Shown: in pieces, positions 37,696 to 49,611 of the stretch
How the letters are laid out: the number at the start of each line of letters is the position of its first letter
How positions within the stretch are numbered: position 1 is the first letter of the stretch
NCBI GenBank assembly: GCA_016758905.1
Contig: JAEPQZ010000001.1
Coordinates: forward strand, 1,488,055-1,552,054
DNA length: 64,000 nucleotides
Reading direction: 5' to 3'
Origin: Umbelopsis isabellina
Lineage: Eukaryota; Mucoromycota; Umbelopsidomycetes; Umbelopsidales; Umbelopsidaceae
The notes under the pieces: model-generated
What the model was told of the DNA's origin: nothing
Seen by the model: the letters and a program-made list of their open reading frames with translations, nothing else
The model's database searches: none
Position numbers and translations under genes: made by a program

Positions 37696-39742
37696 ATGCC
37701 TGTGGATCATGTTGATCATGTCCGCTCGGTGGACTTTGAAGAGAACCTGGAAAAGCCTCGTCGCACGAATACTGACCATTTGAAACGAACAAGCTCTCTG
37801 TTCCAAGAGCCAAAGGAAGAAAGAAGACTTGTGAGGAAGCTTGATCTTCACATACTGCCGCTAATCTGCTTTCTATATTGTTTCTCGTTTTTGGATAGAG
37901 TCAATATCGGCAACGCAAAGTAAGTGCTGTACAAGTCTCCATAGAACTAACAGTCCAGCTAAATGACCTGTATTCCTTCATTTTGTCTTTATTATTTGTA
38001 GAATTGGTGGTATTGAAGAATCCTTGAAAGTATGTTTAGAATTTTGTATCACCTTGGCTTTCATTTCCACATTCTCATCTATTGTCTTATAGCTTACACC
38101 AGTTCAATTCAGCGTTACCCTAGCACTGTTCTCAGTCGCCTATGTAAGTAAAATTGGTATTGAGTTTCTCTTTGTTCCCGTAATAATGATGTTGTTTCAT
38201 ATGTCCAGATTTTATGTGAAGTTCCCGCAAATGTGCTTCTTAAATACTTCAGAGTAAACATTTGGATCAGCGTTATCATGTTCCTTTGGGGAGGTGTCAC
38301 CATTCTCACTGCGTTTGCAAATTCATTTATCACACTGAGCATTGCTCGATTCTTTCTTGGGTAAGTAATTTACATTACTTATCAGGTGGTATTTACATGC
38401 ATACCTAAGAGGCTGACATCATGATTAGAGTTTTTGAGGCTGGCTATGTGCCGGGTATAATGTACTACCTTTCCACATTTTACAAACGTAAGGAACTAGC
38501 CACGCGCTTTGCCATATTTTTGAGTTTCACCTGCTGGGCCGGCATGGTGTCTGGACCCATCGGCTATGTAGCTACCATGTTAGATGGCCAATTGGGCTTG
38601 CGAGGCTGGCAATTTCTCTTCATTATTGAAGGCATACCCACAATGTTACTCAGCGCTGCCTGTTACATATTCTTGATTCGGGATGTTCAGGACGCCAAAT
38701 GGCTAACGACTTCAGAGAAAGAATTGCAAGTACAGCGCATATTGAGAGAGAAAGCAACTTCAACACAACACCGTCCACTTACTTGGAAAAAATTTAAAGC
38801 GTGCATTCTTGATTGGAGAGCTTGGGTGATGGGACTCCTGCTGATCTGTGGCATGACTGCCGGTGCCGGTCTCTCGCTGTTTTTGCCGACATTACTACAG
38901 GGTGAGTATTGCTAATAAGCATTTGGGATATAAAACGCTGAAATCTGACTAATATGATATGTATGTGTAGATCTTGGCTATTCTCTCGGTGTGACTCAGC
39001 TACTAGTTATTCCTATCAATCTGGTTGGTGCCATCGCCGAAATATCTTCCGCTTTCACAGCAGATCGCTTAGAGCGTCGCTTTCCATTGATCTTTGCTGG
39101 GTGTCTTCTTGGATCTGTGAGCTTTATTGCTCTAGGTCTGGTACAAAACAACTGGGGTAAGTCTAATCTGCGATATATTTTTTTCGTACTTGTTTTAACA
39201 TCTACAAATTGTTACATTTAGTACGTTTTGCTTTAATGCATTTTGGAATCAGTGGTGTTCTTATGGCAGGTAAAATCTAAGAATTTTGATAGATCTTTGC
39301 ATCTGAAATCTTGCTTTAACCATAACATGGTTTCTTTAGCACCTTGCATCATGACCTGGGCTTCTGATAACTGGGATGGATCTGGAAAAGCAGTGTCTAT
39401 GGCATTTATCTTCTGCTTTGGTAATGTTGGAGGTATCATTGCTTCCTTCATTTTCCGACCCAGCGATGGACCGAAATACGGTAAGCCGAAAGTCTACCGT
39501 TCATGATTAACATATCTCATGATTCTATACTGACTATTTCTCTCCTTGAAGAAATGCCGTTTGAAGTATTTGGTGGCATGCTGTTTGTCGCTGCATTCAT
39601 TGCACTATTTCTCAAAACTTATTGGAATCGTCTGAATCAACGTCGTGATCAGGGTATATACGATGTGGATTTCACAGAATTAACTGAGGAAGAAATGAAT
39701 GATCTAGGTGATCGCCATCCTTCCTTCAGATACGTGCTTTAG
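37696..39742 (+). CDS. MFS transporter, anion:cation symporter (Dal5/Tna1) family
   Basis: A 12-TM major facilitator permease of the fungal allantoate/nicotinate/pantothenate type. A soluble N-terminus of about 50 residues is followed by RRLVRKLDLHILPLICFLYC, the family hallmark, FLDRVNIGNAK, then GVFEAGYVPGIMYYLSTFYKR, also a family signature, SGPIGY and GLRGWQFLFIIEGIPT. A large cytosolic loop (KWLTTSEKELQVQRILREKA) precedes TM7. About nine to ten exons, some of only about 35-50 nt (for example near 38007-38030). The C-terminal tail DVDFTELTEEEMNDLGDRHPSFRYVL is the usual acidic ending. Substrate is not decided by sequence; allantoate, ureidosuccinate, nicotinate and vitamins are all carried by relatives. 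Allantoicase lies 3 kb away on the same strand, which makes allantoate attractive. Confidence 0.9.
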
Positions 39743-40005
39743 ATGAATTACTGGTTTACATGCTGGTCTATATCATGTAACAAACCTGTACACTTCAATT
39801 TGAAGCGCTTACCATCGTCTCGATTAGAATTATTCACTTGTTATTTATTTTCCATTTTTTACTTCGTTGATACCAGTCGAACCTGTGCACTTATATCGAT
39901 GTTTTTTTATTATCTTTATTTATTGATATAATAAATGCATGTGTTAGAATAGATTGTGATGACAATGATATCAGAAATTGTATCTAAATACAATACAAAG
40001 TCAAC

Positions 40006-42176
40006 CTATCTAGTTGTATCTTCTATGATCTCTTTCTCATTCTTATCAGGACTCCACATTTTTTCCTTCATAATTTTGGCAAGTTCATCTAAATTTTTGC
40101 CTTCCAGCTTCTTGTTCGTGAGTGCTTTCTCCTTCTCTGCGGCTTGACATACATGTGCTGCAACTATTGCGCTGACATCTCGGATACGTTTGAGTGAAGG
40201 ATACAGGTCGCCTTTTGAACGCTCTTCCTCATTCAAACTATTGGCAACGCCATTGGCAGCTGCAAGTATCATGCTGTTGGTGATATGCTTAGCTTTAGCC
40301 AAAATACCTCCTAAGCCGATACCAGGGAATACATAAACTATTGGGTGATGTTTGATCGTTTAACTGATAATGTCTGTCTCCTGCATTAAAAGACTTGTTC
40401 TTACCATTGTTGCCTTGTCCAGGTACTTTGGTTTCCCCAGTCTTAGGGATTTTATATGGAGGGAAGGCCGTTCCTGAAGCAAAGAGGACTTTGTTGTTGG
40501 TTTCTTTCATGGCATCTTCAAAGTTGCACTCGGCTTGACTGGCGGGATTTGAGAGAGGAAAGACGATGGGTCTGTCATTTAGCTTGCCCATTTTCTTAAG
40601 CACATCGGTGTCAAATTTGTTGGGTTGAGAACTCAAACCGATCAGCCTGGATAAACAAAAGAAAAATCAGCCGTGAGCATTATTAATAATGCGTTCAGCC
40701 ATTATTGCACTTACGCAGTCGGTTTGATAACATCTACGATATCTGCGAGCTCTTTGAGATCAGCACCAGTATCGTCTTTTCGGCTAAAATATTTCTTGTG
40801 CTCTGGAAGCTGATCTCCTCTATTATCGCGCACTAAGCCCTTGGAATCGACCATCCAAAACATGGATTTAGCTTGTTCCTCGGACATGCCACGCTCAATA
40901 ACAAAGTAATCGCATATAAGTCTGGCTACACCAACAGCGGCTGATCCTGCACCGAAAAATAGCAAACGATGCTTATCAAGAGGGACATCTTTCTCTACCA
41001 GTCTAAAGGCATTGATAAGACCGCCCAAAATCACGGCACCAGTTCCTTGGATATCATCGTTGAAACAGAAATGTTTATGCTGATATTTTGTCAATAGTTC
41101 GAAAGCATGCTCGGTGGACCAATCTTCAAATTGAATCAAAATATCGGGATATTCCTTATACAGGGCCTCCATGGTCTTGTCTACAGCTTCATAAAACTAT
41201 TAAATAGCAATGAGTTAGCTTGCAAAGATATGAAGTAGTCAACCGGGATATCCTCATGCTCACCTCTTCATCGGATGGTCGCTTTTCCTTGATACCTAGA
41301 TAAAGATCATCGTTGAGCAAGGCTGGGTTGTTTGTACCCAGATCAAGCAAGATTGGTAGAGTTTTCCGAGGATCTATACCAGCTCCAGCTACATACAGCT
41401 GCAGCTTTCCGACAGGTATGCCCATGCCGTTTAAACCAAGATCACCTAGACCTAATATACGAGAACCATCGGATATGACGGCAATTTCAGGTTGTAGGGC
41501 TGCTCCTTTTGACAATGCCGAGCTGTAGTTCTCAAGAATTTGAGGTAAATTGGAGAGCGAGTTCTTTGTTATATACAATCCATCAGGGACTCCAATAGGA
41601 GCTAGGAAGGGGTAAATATTTGAATATTCTTGACAAGCTTTACCAACCGTGGGAGTGTAGATGATGGGAGCCATTTCCTAAATATTAATTTTTTCGTTAA
41701 CACAAAATCAAACATACATAATACGAGATGTTCCACCTCTAGTGATATATACCTCTAACTCGTCGCAAATAAGTTTATAGAACAATGTAGTATTAGTGTT
41801 TCTTAAATTTGCCATGAACATGTATTTTTCCATGTCTGTTGACTTTGATCTCAGTTGAAGTAGTGCCCGCTTCTTTTGGACGTCCAAGGACTCAACTTTT
41901 GGAGGCATCAAGCCTTGTAAGCCAAGAGCACTTCTTGTTGACTCGGGCATGGAAGTGCCTAGATTTTGAAGGTTAAAAATATGTCACATTTCTTGGATAT
42001 CAGTGTTCTGCAGCCTTTGTACCTAAGTTCAAGTGTGGAGTTTTGGCATCGTATTGCTTTGCAGGACTCATGATGGAAGGTGTGATAGGCTGGATATTAG
42101 ACGAAGAAGTAGCCGTGTGGGACAGACGAGTAAAAGGCAAACGCCTGTTAGGAAACCTGCGCCCAATAAAAGACAT
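40006..42176 (-). CDS. Malic enzyme, likely with mitochondrial presequence
   Basis: Decarboxylates L-malate to pyruvate with reduction of NAD(P)+. Motifs: MAPIIYTPTVGKACQEYSNI (site I), GDLGLNGMGIPVGK, FNDDIQGTGAVILGG, the Rossmann FFGAGSAAVGVARL (GxGxxA type), PLSNPASQAEC, and FPGIGLGG rebuilt across an intron. The N-terminus from 42176 reads MSFIGRRFPNRRLPFTRLSH: Arg-rich, no acids, typical of a mitochondrial targeting peptide. A second Met at 42071 (MSPAKQYD) would give a form without it. An ATG further upstream at 42221 gives a less convincing hydrophobic leader. About seven exons. Coenzyme preference cannot be read with certainty. In Mucoromycota malic enzymes supply NADPH for lipid synthesis (general knowledge). 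It is divergent from allantoicase. Confidence 0.92.
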
Positions 42177-42489
42177 AAATATGACAAAAGGAAACTCAAA
42201 GATGATGTAGCTGTGGTTCACAACCGGGTGGTGCGCTCATGATTATTTCATGGGTTGTGCCAAAAATCTTGACATTTATTCCAGCCAATTAAATTGATTC
42301 AGTCACAATTTGTCAAAGGCACTCATTAAGCCATTGAAAGGTGGGCAGTTAAAATTGTCACGTTACCTAAGCTGGTATTGAATTTTATCTGGCTGGGGAA
42401 ATGGAAAAAAAATGAAGGGTCGCCAAACTCCCCCAGCATAACGTGGTGAACCTTTTTGCTTCCCTTACAAGAAGACTTTTGGCTTTGCT
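42177..42489. promoter_or_regulatory. Bidirectional promoter, malic enzyme / allantoicase
   Basis: A 313-nt spacer between two divergent starts. Visible elements: CCAAT in AGCCAATTAA near 42285 and one GATA-factor type site (TTATCT at 42385-42390, AGATAA on the other strand). GATA factors control nitrogen catabolism in fungi, so co-control is possible but not shown. Confidence 0.4.
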
Positions 42490-44477
42490 ATGGGAAACTC
42501 AGCCAGTAAAACACTAGACTACTCTTCTCTCCCGTCATCACGCGTCGAGGATACTGTCCTTTGCGAATATGTTGATCTCGCCGCGCAATCCATCGGTTCC
42601 ACCATCGTACGCGCTTCAGACGAATTTTATGGAGCTGCAGCCAACATCTTGAAACCAGATTCCGTGAAGCATACTGATGACGACGATAGAGGTAAACTGA
42701 TTTATGTCCGCAAGCAGATATGTACCCGACCTGTTCTCTAACGCGTCAACGTAGATGGAGAACTTGATGGATGGCAAACAAAGCGCCATAGTAACAGAGA
42801 ATGGTACAGACTCTTTGCTTGTCTCATATGTGTGCCATGAATTTGTACCCTTACAACTCTTCAATAATTCAGGGCTGTCATTAAATTGGGATGTGAAGGA
42901 ACAATTACTGGGTTTGATGTTGATACCACCAATTTCAAAGATAGCGCACCTGTTCAAGTAAAGGTGGAAGCCACAGGTCCATCTGACGCACTTGATGTGG
43001 ACTCTAACGACTGGAAGGTAGGAAATTGCTTGGTGTGGCATTCTGATCTCACGTCTGAACGCGTTGTGGTAACACCCGATTAATTCGCCTTGTTTCAGTG
43101 GACGGAGCTTCTACCTGACGTGGCAGTCAAGCCTGACTCGCACAATTTGTTCTTAATTCGTGACACAGACGAAATATATAGTCACCTTCGTGTTACCATG
43201 ATTCCTGATGGAGGAATTGTACGTTATATATTTAATTTGTTTTTCAAAGTACAGCAATTGTCGCTAACACGTTTGTATAGGCCCGTCTTCGCTGCTACGG
43301 TATTGTCAGCTCCAAAGCAGCTGAAAATAGCTCTGAAGCTCTTGATCTGGCATATATTGGCAATGGTGGCCATGTAGTCTCTTGCAGCGACACTCGTTAC
43401 GGAAAGCGCCCAAACATCTTGATGTCTGGTGTAGGAAATGGTCCATCTGATGGATGGATCACGCAGAGATCTCGACTAAAGAACAGAAATGACTGGATTG
43501 TCGTCCAATTGGGCACATCTGCTGTTTTGAAAGAGGCTGTCATTGACACCACCTACTTTACAGGTATATTCATGGTAAGGGAATGCAATTATTAACATAG
43601 GGCAAAAATGCTAAAACATCAGCTCTAGGTAATGCTCCTGAGGCTATTGCTGTTGATGGATGTTACAGCTTGGAGGTAAACATACATTTGATTTCGTATA
43701 GATAAATGTGGTGATTTGTAACATAGTGGTTAACAACGCTCAATCGTTTCGATTTTCAGAGTGACCCTGAACTTGATGTCGGCGTTGAGTGGGTTCAACT
43801 TGTTGCTAAGCAGCGAATCAATCCCAATGAAAAGCAAACCTATGCGATCAAATGTGATGAGATCCTTACTCACGTCAGACTCACGGTTTTCCCAGGTATG
43901 ATTCATGTCGCAGTTTTTTGTTCCGAAGTTCTAGAATGAAAATTAACGCCTATTCAAAGATGGCGGTATACAGCGACTTCGCATTATCGGAACATCAAAG
44001 AAATTACCCAGCCCAGTCATCACTACTCAAATCATTGAAACTATCGAAGTCATTACCACTCAAGTTGGTGAGAAGACTGAGACCGAAGTTATTGACAAAG
44101 TGGAGACTATCACTACTGAGCAGGAGCAGCAAGAGCCAGAGAACTTTGTTGACAAACTATTGGTTGGTGGAGATGACGAAGATACTGTCGTGTCAGAGGC
44201 CATGACCAATCCTTTCACCGAAGAATTGCCAACGAAGAAGAAGGCTATCGCTGCTGTAGCTAAACGCTCCACTACTTCCAAAACACTTTCAAAGAAAGGC
44301 AACAAGCGAGAATTAGCAGTGGAGGCTGAGGAGGAGACCGTTATGGTCAACAACAAGCGTCGCAACCCAGCCGTGGTTGCTCGTAAGGCACCTAACGATT
44401 TAACTGATGAAATTGTGACGGCAGTTGGTGAAAATGCAACCACCCCTCCTAACAAGCGAGTTAAGCGTAACTTATGA
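42490..44477 (+). CDS. DAL2: Allantoicase with long basic C-terminal extension
   Basis: Hydrolyses allantoate to ureidoglycolate and urea in purine breakdown. About eight exons; the first two are 42490-42691 and 42755-42803. Both allantoicase repeats are present. Repeat 1: ASDEFYGAAANILKPDS, DGELDGWQTKRH, then VIKLGCEGTITGFDVDTTNF and RVTMIPDGGIARLR. Repeat 2: LDLAYIGNGGHVVSCSDTRY, SDGWITQRSRLKN, DWIVVQLG and RLTVFPDGGIQRLR. The usual protein ends soon after the second PDGG motif. Here about 160 more residues follow: a Thr/Glu/Val-rich part (EVITTQVGEKTETEV), an acidic patch, then Lys/Arg-rich sequence ending PPNKRVKRNL. That tail is unlike the family and resembles a nuclear-protein tail. The stop is clear and the frame is continuous through one exon, so it is not an obvious misjoin. 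Confidence 0.92.
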
Positions 44478-45030
44478 CTCTCCCAAAGCCCACAACGAAT
44501 GAAATGCGTTCAGTGCGTCTTATCTGGTACTGGAATCTGTTCTGAATGTTTGGATTCGTAAACGACATTTTGTTTTTCGCGTATTTCTCAATTAAGTAGT
44601 CTATTATGATTTATTCCACTATACTTTCTTTCTTTTTCATTGCAATCAGTAGATATCCATTGACATTGGATGAGCATTCGTTCTTTAAAGCTATTCTAAT
44701 GTTCTCTTCTCATGCTCTTTTTGTTTTAATTTAACCACATGGTTATGAAAGAAAAAAGAAAAGATGGATTTTACATCAAGACAAGTCTATTCTAATAGTC
44801 GTAAAGGAAACAAAACAAAAAAGGTCATATAACAAACTAAATAGAAGAGCGAGGGGCCAGCCATGAAAGCTGAAAGGTATAATGATCTTAATAGTGTAAT
44901 ATGTTAACAGATCAGGTAGATAGCGGTGGTCTCGGCGGCGAAAGAACAATGGAATTGATGAACGCGAGGTTTTTGCAGATAAATTTTCTTGGTACAAACA
45001 ATAGAAGCTTGGTTTTGTATAATTGAAAAT
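44478..45030. other. Convergent intergenic region
   Basis: 3' flanks of allantoicase and the membrane protein gene. AT-rich, with purine and pyrimidine runs; no supported gene (a minus frame at 44776-44997 overlaps nothing conserved). Confidence 0.5.
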
Positions 45031-46108
45031 TTACTGGTTGCGGTGCATCACTTGATGTAGCGAACGCCGCGTTGGTACTGCATCATCCGGAACATCATCA
45101 TCGTCCTCTTTAGCGTTTGCTTGATCAATTGATTGTCTAAATGTGATAGACGGGGATGTGGACAAAGGCTGGAGTTCATGGTCAGTGGCCATTGATTCCA
45201 TGGGCAATACTACAACATCTCTTTCCGTATAATTGGGCGGTTCATCAGCGTCTTCGTGTGCAGGAGGTGGATCTATTTGTACCATGACCTGTGGATTTTC
45301 ATTTCCCTCCACCTCTTGATAGAGAGGCAAGGCATCCACTTCTGACTCGGGGTCGCATTGAGCCAGCTCAATAACGAGACATGCGTTGCCAACAGCTGTG
45401 CGATCATGTCGTGAAGCTCTACGAACTGACCATTTAATCTGATGTTGTGACGCATCCCTCTTATTGAGATCGCCGAGATACGATCTAAAAGTTTTTTCAA
45501 ACTTGAAACAGAAAAAGGTTGAAATAAATATCATTGCATTGAAAAATGTCATCCAGTTATGAGGAATTCCATGTTTCACGTAGCCAAGACCTATATGTAA
45601 ACTTAGTATAAGTGTACTTACTTCCTTCGTTCTGTTCACCATTGTAGCGCGGCGTCGGCTTGTCCACAAGCTCAGAGAAGCCGGAAACAGCAATAAAATG
45701 AGCGGATACCACATGGAGACACCCGCGGCTCGCGCCACAAGAGAGAAAGCAGCTGAAGCTATCACGAATATGATGGCCAGAGCAAATATATAATAATCAA
45801 GATAGCTGCTTGGATACTTTTTTCGAATCAGCTGGCTTAACTCTTTGATACGCGCATCAAAGGTTTCCCGCGGTAACTGTCAAATCAAAAAATAAAATTA
45901 TGTCCAGGCAAAAGTCCAAAAAAAAGGGAGTTTGTCGGCGTAAGGTAGATGGTGATTAGTTAAACATGTACAGGTGCTGGGTGATGAGGAAAAGATGATT
46001 AACACCTACAAATTCGAAAAGTACAGTGAGGTTTTCATGACGGTCGTGCAGTACTCGAGGCGGCCGCCATCTCTGAGTGATGACCGTCATGGTCGTAAAG
46101 CTGGACAT
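45031..46108 (-). CDS. Membrane protein of unknown function
   Basis: At least three exons. Start MSSFTTMTVITQRWRPP at 46108; intron 1 (GTAGGT...TTGACAG) leads to LPRETFDARIKELSQLIRKK and YPSSYLDYYIFALAI. One or two hydrophobic segments (FVIASAAFSLVA, SMWYPLILLLFPASLSLW) are followed by basic SRRRATMVNRTKE. A second intron (about 45510-45630) joins TKE to FEKTFRSYLGDLNKRDAS. The C-terminal cytosolic half of about 150 residues is acidic and Pro-rich (PPPAHEDADEPPNYTERD, PLYQEVEG), with PPxY-like sequence (EPPNYTE) that could bind WW domains of Rsp5-type ubiquitin ligases. The family is unknown to me. The retained-intron frame adds false hydrophobic residues, so TM number should be judged on the spliced form only. 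Confidence 0.65.
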
Positions 46109-46465
46109 TAGAGGAAGGAAGGGTCAGGAAATCAAAAGTCTGCTAAGCTACACAGAAATAAAGCAAGGAGATGGAAGAGAGGGGGGGGGGGAGAAAAGAG
46201 ACCCAATCGAACAAAGAGTAACTGGGCAAAATCCAATACTATCATAGGGGGTATTGAGTACAACCTAATATCAAAAGTAGGAAGGGAGAACCTGGTGTGG
46301 GGCTGTTACCATGAAGTTGTCACACATATTGCCCCATCCCCTTAGGACCTAAAAAAACACTCCTGTCAACGACTGATAAAAAGTCGTAATGGATAATTAA
46401 ATTACATGATGATTTGGCAAAGTAGGTAGGTATATTTCCTTTTTATAGGGAATGTATAAATTATG
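46109..46465. other. Spacer with purine-rich stretch
   Basis: 5' flank of the membrane protein and 3' flank of the RhoGAP gene. It contains a purine-rich run with a G11 tract; no gene. Confidence 0.5.
46181..46191 (+). repeat. G11 homopolymer
   Basis: Eleven G residues inside a purine-only stretch of about 45 nt. It could form triplex or G-rich structure, or be assembly noise. Confidence 0.7.
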
Positions 46466-48031
46466 TTACAGCTCTGTTATTGGATCTGGCTTTCGTTCCC
46501 TAACACTGGTCCCTCTGTTAACATGGACCACCTGCAACGGATCGTCTGGACCATATTTTGGCCGCTTGCTAGGAACGGTTTTAGATCGTGCCAATCCCTT
46601 GACCTTCCTGCGTTCATTTGGTAATAAGTGGCCAGATCGAATAGCAGCTGCTGCCTTTGCGGCATCGATATCGACGCCATCCAATGGTTTATGTGACGGT
46701 GGAAGCCAAGTCGTTGATCGCCTGTAAACGGGCATTGCAGGTGCCTTTGTGGCATCTGGTTCCCGTTTCACTGAATGGCGAGAAGGCACATGTGGCAAAC
46801 GCTTATGGTGAGGTTTGTTCTCTGAAGGTTTGTTTGGACGGGTGGACTCCTCATCTGCAGGTTTCTTTTTCTCCCTTGTTGCTAGACTGTGAGTGTGAGA
46901 AGTTGAATTGACTTCCAATGCCGCTGGTTCAGCTACCAAAGGGGGTAGTGCGTGTGTGGCAACAAAATTATTTGGAGGTGGTGATGAAGAGCGACTTATA
47001 TTGGCCTTTGGCATGGAGAACAACGTTTGGTTATCGATTAAAAACTTGACAACCTGTTGGGATTGTTTATATTCAGTTGGTTGCATATCCACTCTTGAAA
47101 GCATGCCTGGAGTGAAAACGGAAGCCAAGTTTGCGCTGTCCATGCGAGTGAAAACACTATTAGCAGCAAACAGATGTAGTAAATCCAATAGATATAACAA
47201 TAAAAACTGGTGGGCTAATGGAAGGTGGTCTATGAGATATTGGAACCGCCTCACTTGAGTTTCCTTATTAGGATACTTTGGGTTGTCTGCTTTAGGTAAA
47301 GTTTAGCTTTTTAGCCAAAGTAATTTGGTGAATTACAGGTAAGGCCAAAAAAACCCAGTTCAGGCTGACTGAATAGATCGCCCATAGACCCTTTAATAAA
47401 GACATTAAACAACAAACACTTACCGAGAACATTTCGAAAATCGTTGTAACTCTTGTGATTGATGACTGGATCTGGGAGAGAATTCAAAAAGCGCCGCAAT
47501 ACATTTGCAGCGTCGTGGATCGAGTAGCCTTGCCAATCGAGCTGACTGCCGTATAATGGTGGGATATCGAACATATGTTGTAATTCACCAATCCTACGAG
47601 CACTCCCACTTAGACGGAAAATACCGTCGACATATAATCCTGTGAGACAGTATAAGTCATAGAAATCATCACAACCTCTTCTTGCGATTTACCGTACCTT
47701 GATCTTTTAAATAAGCTCCACACTTTGCTACAATACAGGGTATCTGACCATAACACTGCTGTTTCGTTGCATCATCAGCGTATGAAATGTTGACACAGGC
47801 ATACTGAATGCTTGTCTCTAGTAAGGTTGAAAAAATTGATCCATCTATAGGAAATAATAGCGAGTAGTTACAGTTAATATATGCAGGGGAAAAGGAAAAT
47901 GGCGGGGACCCCAGTTGTTTCTCAAGCACGCTGGTCTTACCACTGGTAGGGTGCAGCGCATCCGAGTGCGGTTTTTGAGGCTTGTCTGTGGTGACCCGTT
48001 TCCACCAAGATCTCAACAACTTTTTGTCCAT
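46466..48031 (-). CDS. RhoGAP protein (Sac7/Bag7 type)
   Basis: GTPase-activating protein for Rho1-like GTPases, acting in cell polarity and wall integrity. The start is MDKKLLRSWWKRVTTDK at 48031. The RhoGAP domain begins near residue 65: YGQIPCIVAKCGAYLKDQG, then the arginine-finger segment LYVDGIFRLSGSARRIGELQ (Arg of GIFRLSG), LDWQGYSIHDAANVLRRFLN, LPDPVI, and RRFQYLIDHLPLAHQFLLLY and NLASVFTPGML. The GYSIHDAANVLRRFL segment is characteristic of the Sac7/Bag7 group. Four to five exons. The C-terminal 170 residues are basic, Pro/Ser-rich and disordered (KPHHKRLPHVPSRHSVKRE, RRKVKGLARSKTVPSKRPK). All catalytic features are intact. Confidence 0.88.
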
Positions 48032-48284
48032 TGGACGTAATGGGAAGGAAGAAAAGCAATGGGCGGGGACTGAGATTAGGCTTTTTGGGCCAAAGGGAAA
48101 AATAAGAGGATATAAGAGGGCAAACGTTTCAAGATAATTTTATATCTTTGCTCGCCAAAGAATCCAGAGGACTTCTTAATGGAGCAACATTCTTTCACTA
48201 TTCTCTCCTACTAGTTATATTAAACTCTGATAGCTGTACAAAATATTATCCCAGAGTCGTTCTTCGTCCTCAAGAGTCACCGCC

Positions 48285-49611
48285 ATGTCTTTGTCGGGAA
48301 ATCAACAGCCAACTGAAATACCTCCGAAAAGAATTCACCCAAATGCAAACCCAAGTGAGAATGGTCAGGAACTCACGACTAAGCAACAACGAAACTATCA
48401 AGTGTTCCCTGGCCGCAATCTTTTTTTCTGCTGGGGACGACTCATGACAAGTAGAGCATACTGGGCCTTTTTCATAGCATTGTTGATACTGTTTGTCCCA
48501 AGCGCTCTCTTCTTTGCCTTTACGTGAGTAGTTTGGATATGGCAATTGTTTTTACGCATGCTTATTGCTGACAGATGGAGTAGATGTCCATGGCTGTGGT
48601 CAAACCTTCACCCAGTAGTGCCAATTGTATTTGCATATCTTTTCATTCTAGCCTTTGCGTCTATGCTCAAAACTTCATGGACAGATCCAGGTGTAAGTAG
48701 TTCATTGATCTTGGTTTGAAGAAACATGTGCACCAAAGCGAATAGATATTGATTAATGTGATCATGATAGATTATACCACGTAACTTGCATCCGACAAAT
48801 CTCAATAATGCAAACTGGAACAATGAATATGGTACCGCTTACGATGATATGTGGCCGACAAACCCGCCAATGCCCCGTGAAGTGATAGTAAACGGTCAGG
48901 TTGTCAGGTTAAAATACTGCGACACATGCCAACTATATCGACCACCTCGAGCCAGTCATTGTAGGCAATGCGACAACTGTGTTGGTGCGTATATTCACCT
49001 AGCAATCAATTGACCATTATGAATGTCCATATTGAAAGATGTCATTCACAGAAATGGAAGATCATCACTGCATCTGGCTTAATAATTGTATAGGCCGACG
49101 GAACTATCGAAGCTTTTTTGTCTTTGTAGTGGTTGCAACCATCATGTGCTTATATGCCTTTGCGTTCTCATTTGTGCATGTATATTATCTGTACAATCAG
49201 TCGGATCCTAAATCGTTTGTCGATGCTTTGGCTACTGCTCCTCTGAGTTTTGTTGTCTTCGTGCTATGCTTTTTGTTCCTGTGGAGCGTCGGCGGTCTTA
49301 GTGTCTATCATTGTTGGCTTGTGATGCGAAACGTAACTACCCATGAGCAGTTACGAGATTCAGTCATGAGCCATCATCGTCCACCCAACCCCTTTAGTTT
49401 CGGCAACATAGCTCATAACCTCTGGTACGTTTTATGCAGACCACAACCAAAAAGGTGAGTAACGAAAGAAAAGTCTTTTCTGAAAGTATGATGTCTGTTT
49501 CACTAAACTGGCATTTAAAGCTATATTGCACGTCGCAAGAACTACGCGCCGCCTTTTTATCCTAACCCAAACAGTGGCCATGAGCTCGCACCTGCATGGA
49601 ACTATCCGTAG
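48285..49611 (+). CDS. ERF2: DHHC palmitoyltransferase, Erf2-like
   Basis: Integral ER/Golgi protein S-acyltransferase; yeast Erf2 (with Erf4) palmitoylates Ras. Order: cytosolic N-terminus with YQVFPGRNLFFCWGRLMTS, as in Erf2/ZDHHC9/14/18; TM1 and TM2; a DPG motif (SWTDPGIIPRNL); the cysteine-rich domain RLKYCDTCQLYRPPRASHC, CRQCDNCV, then EMEDHHCIWLNNCIGRRNYR with the catalytic DHHC split from CDNCV by an intron near 48985-49050; then TM3 and TM4, and a TTxE-like motif (NVTTHEQLR). About five exons. The leader before the ATG at 48285 has no competing in-frame start. Neighbours do not suggest an operon-like link. Confidence 0.93.
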
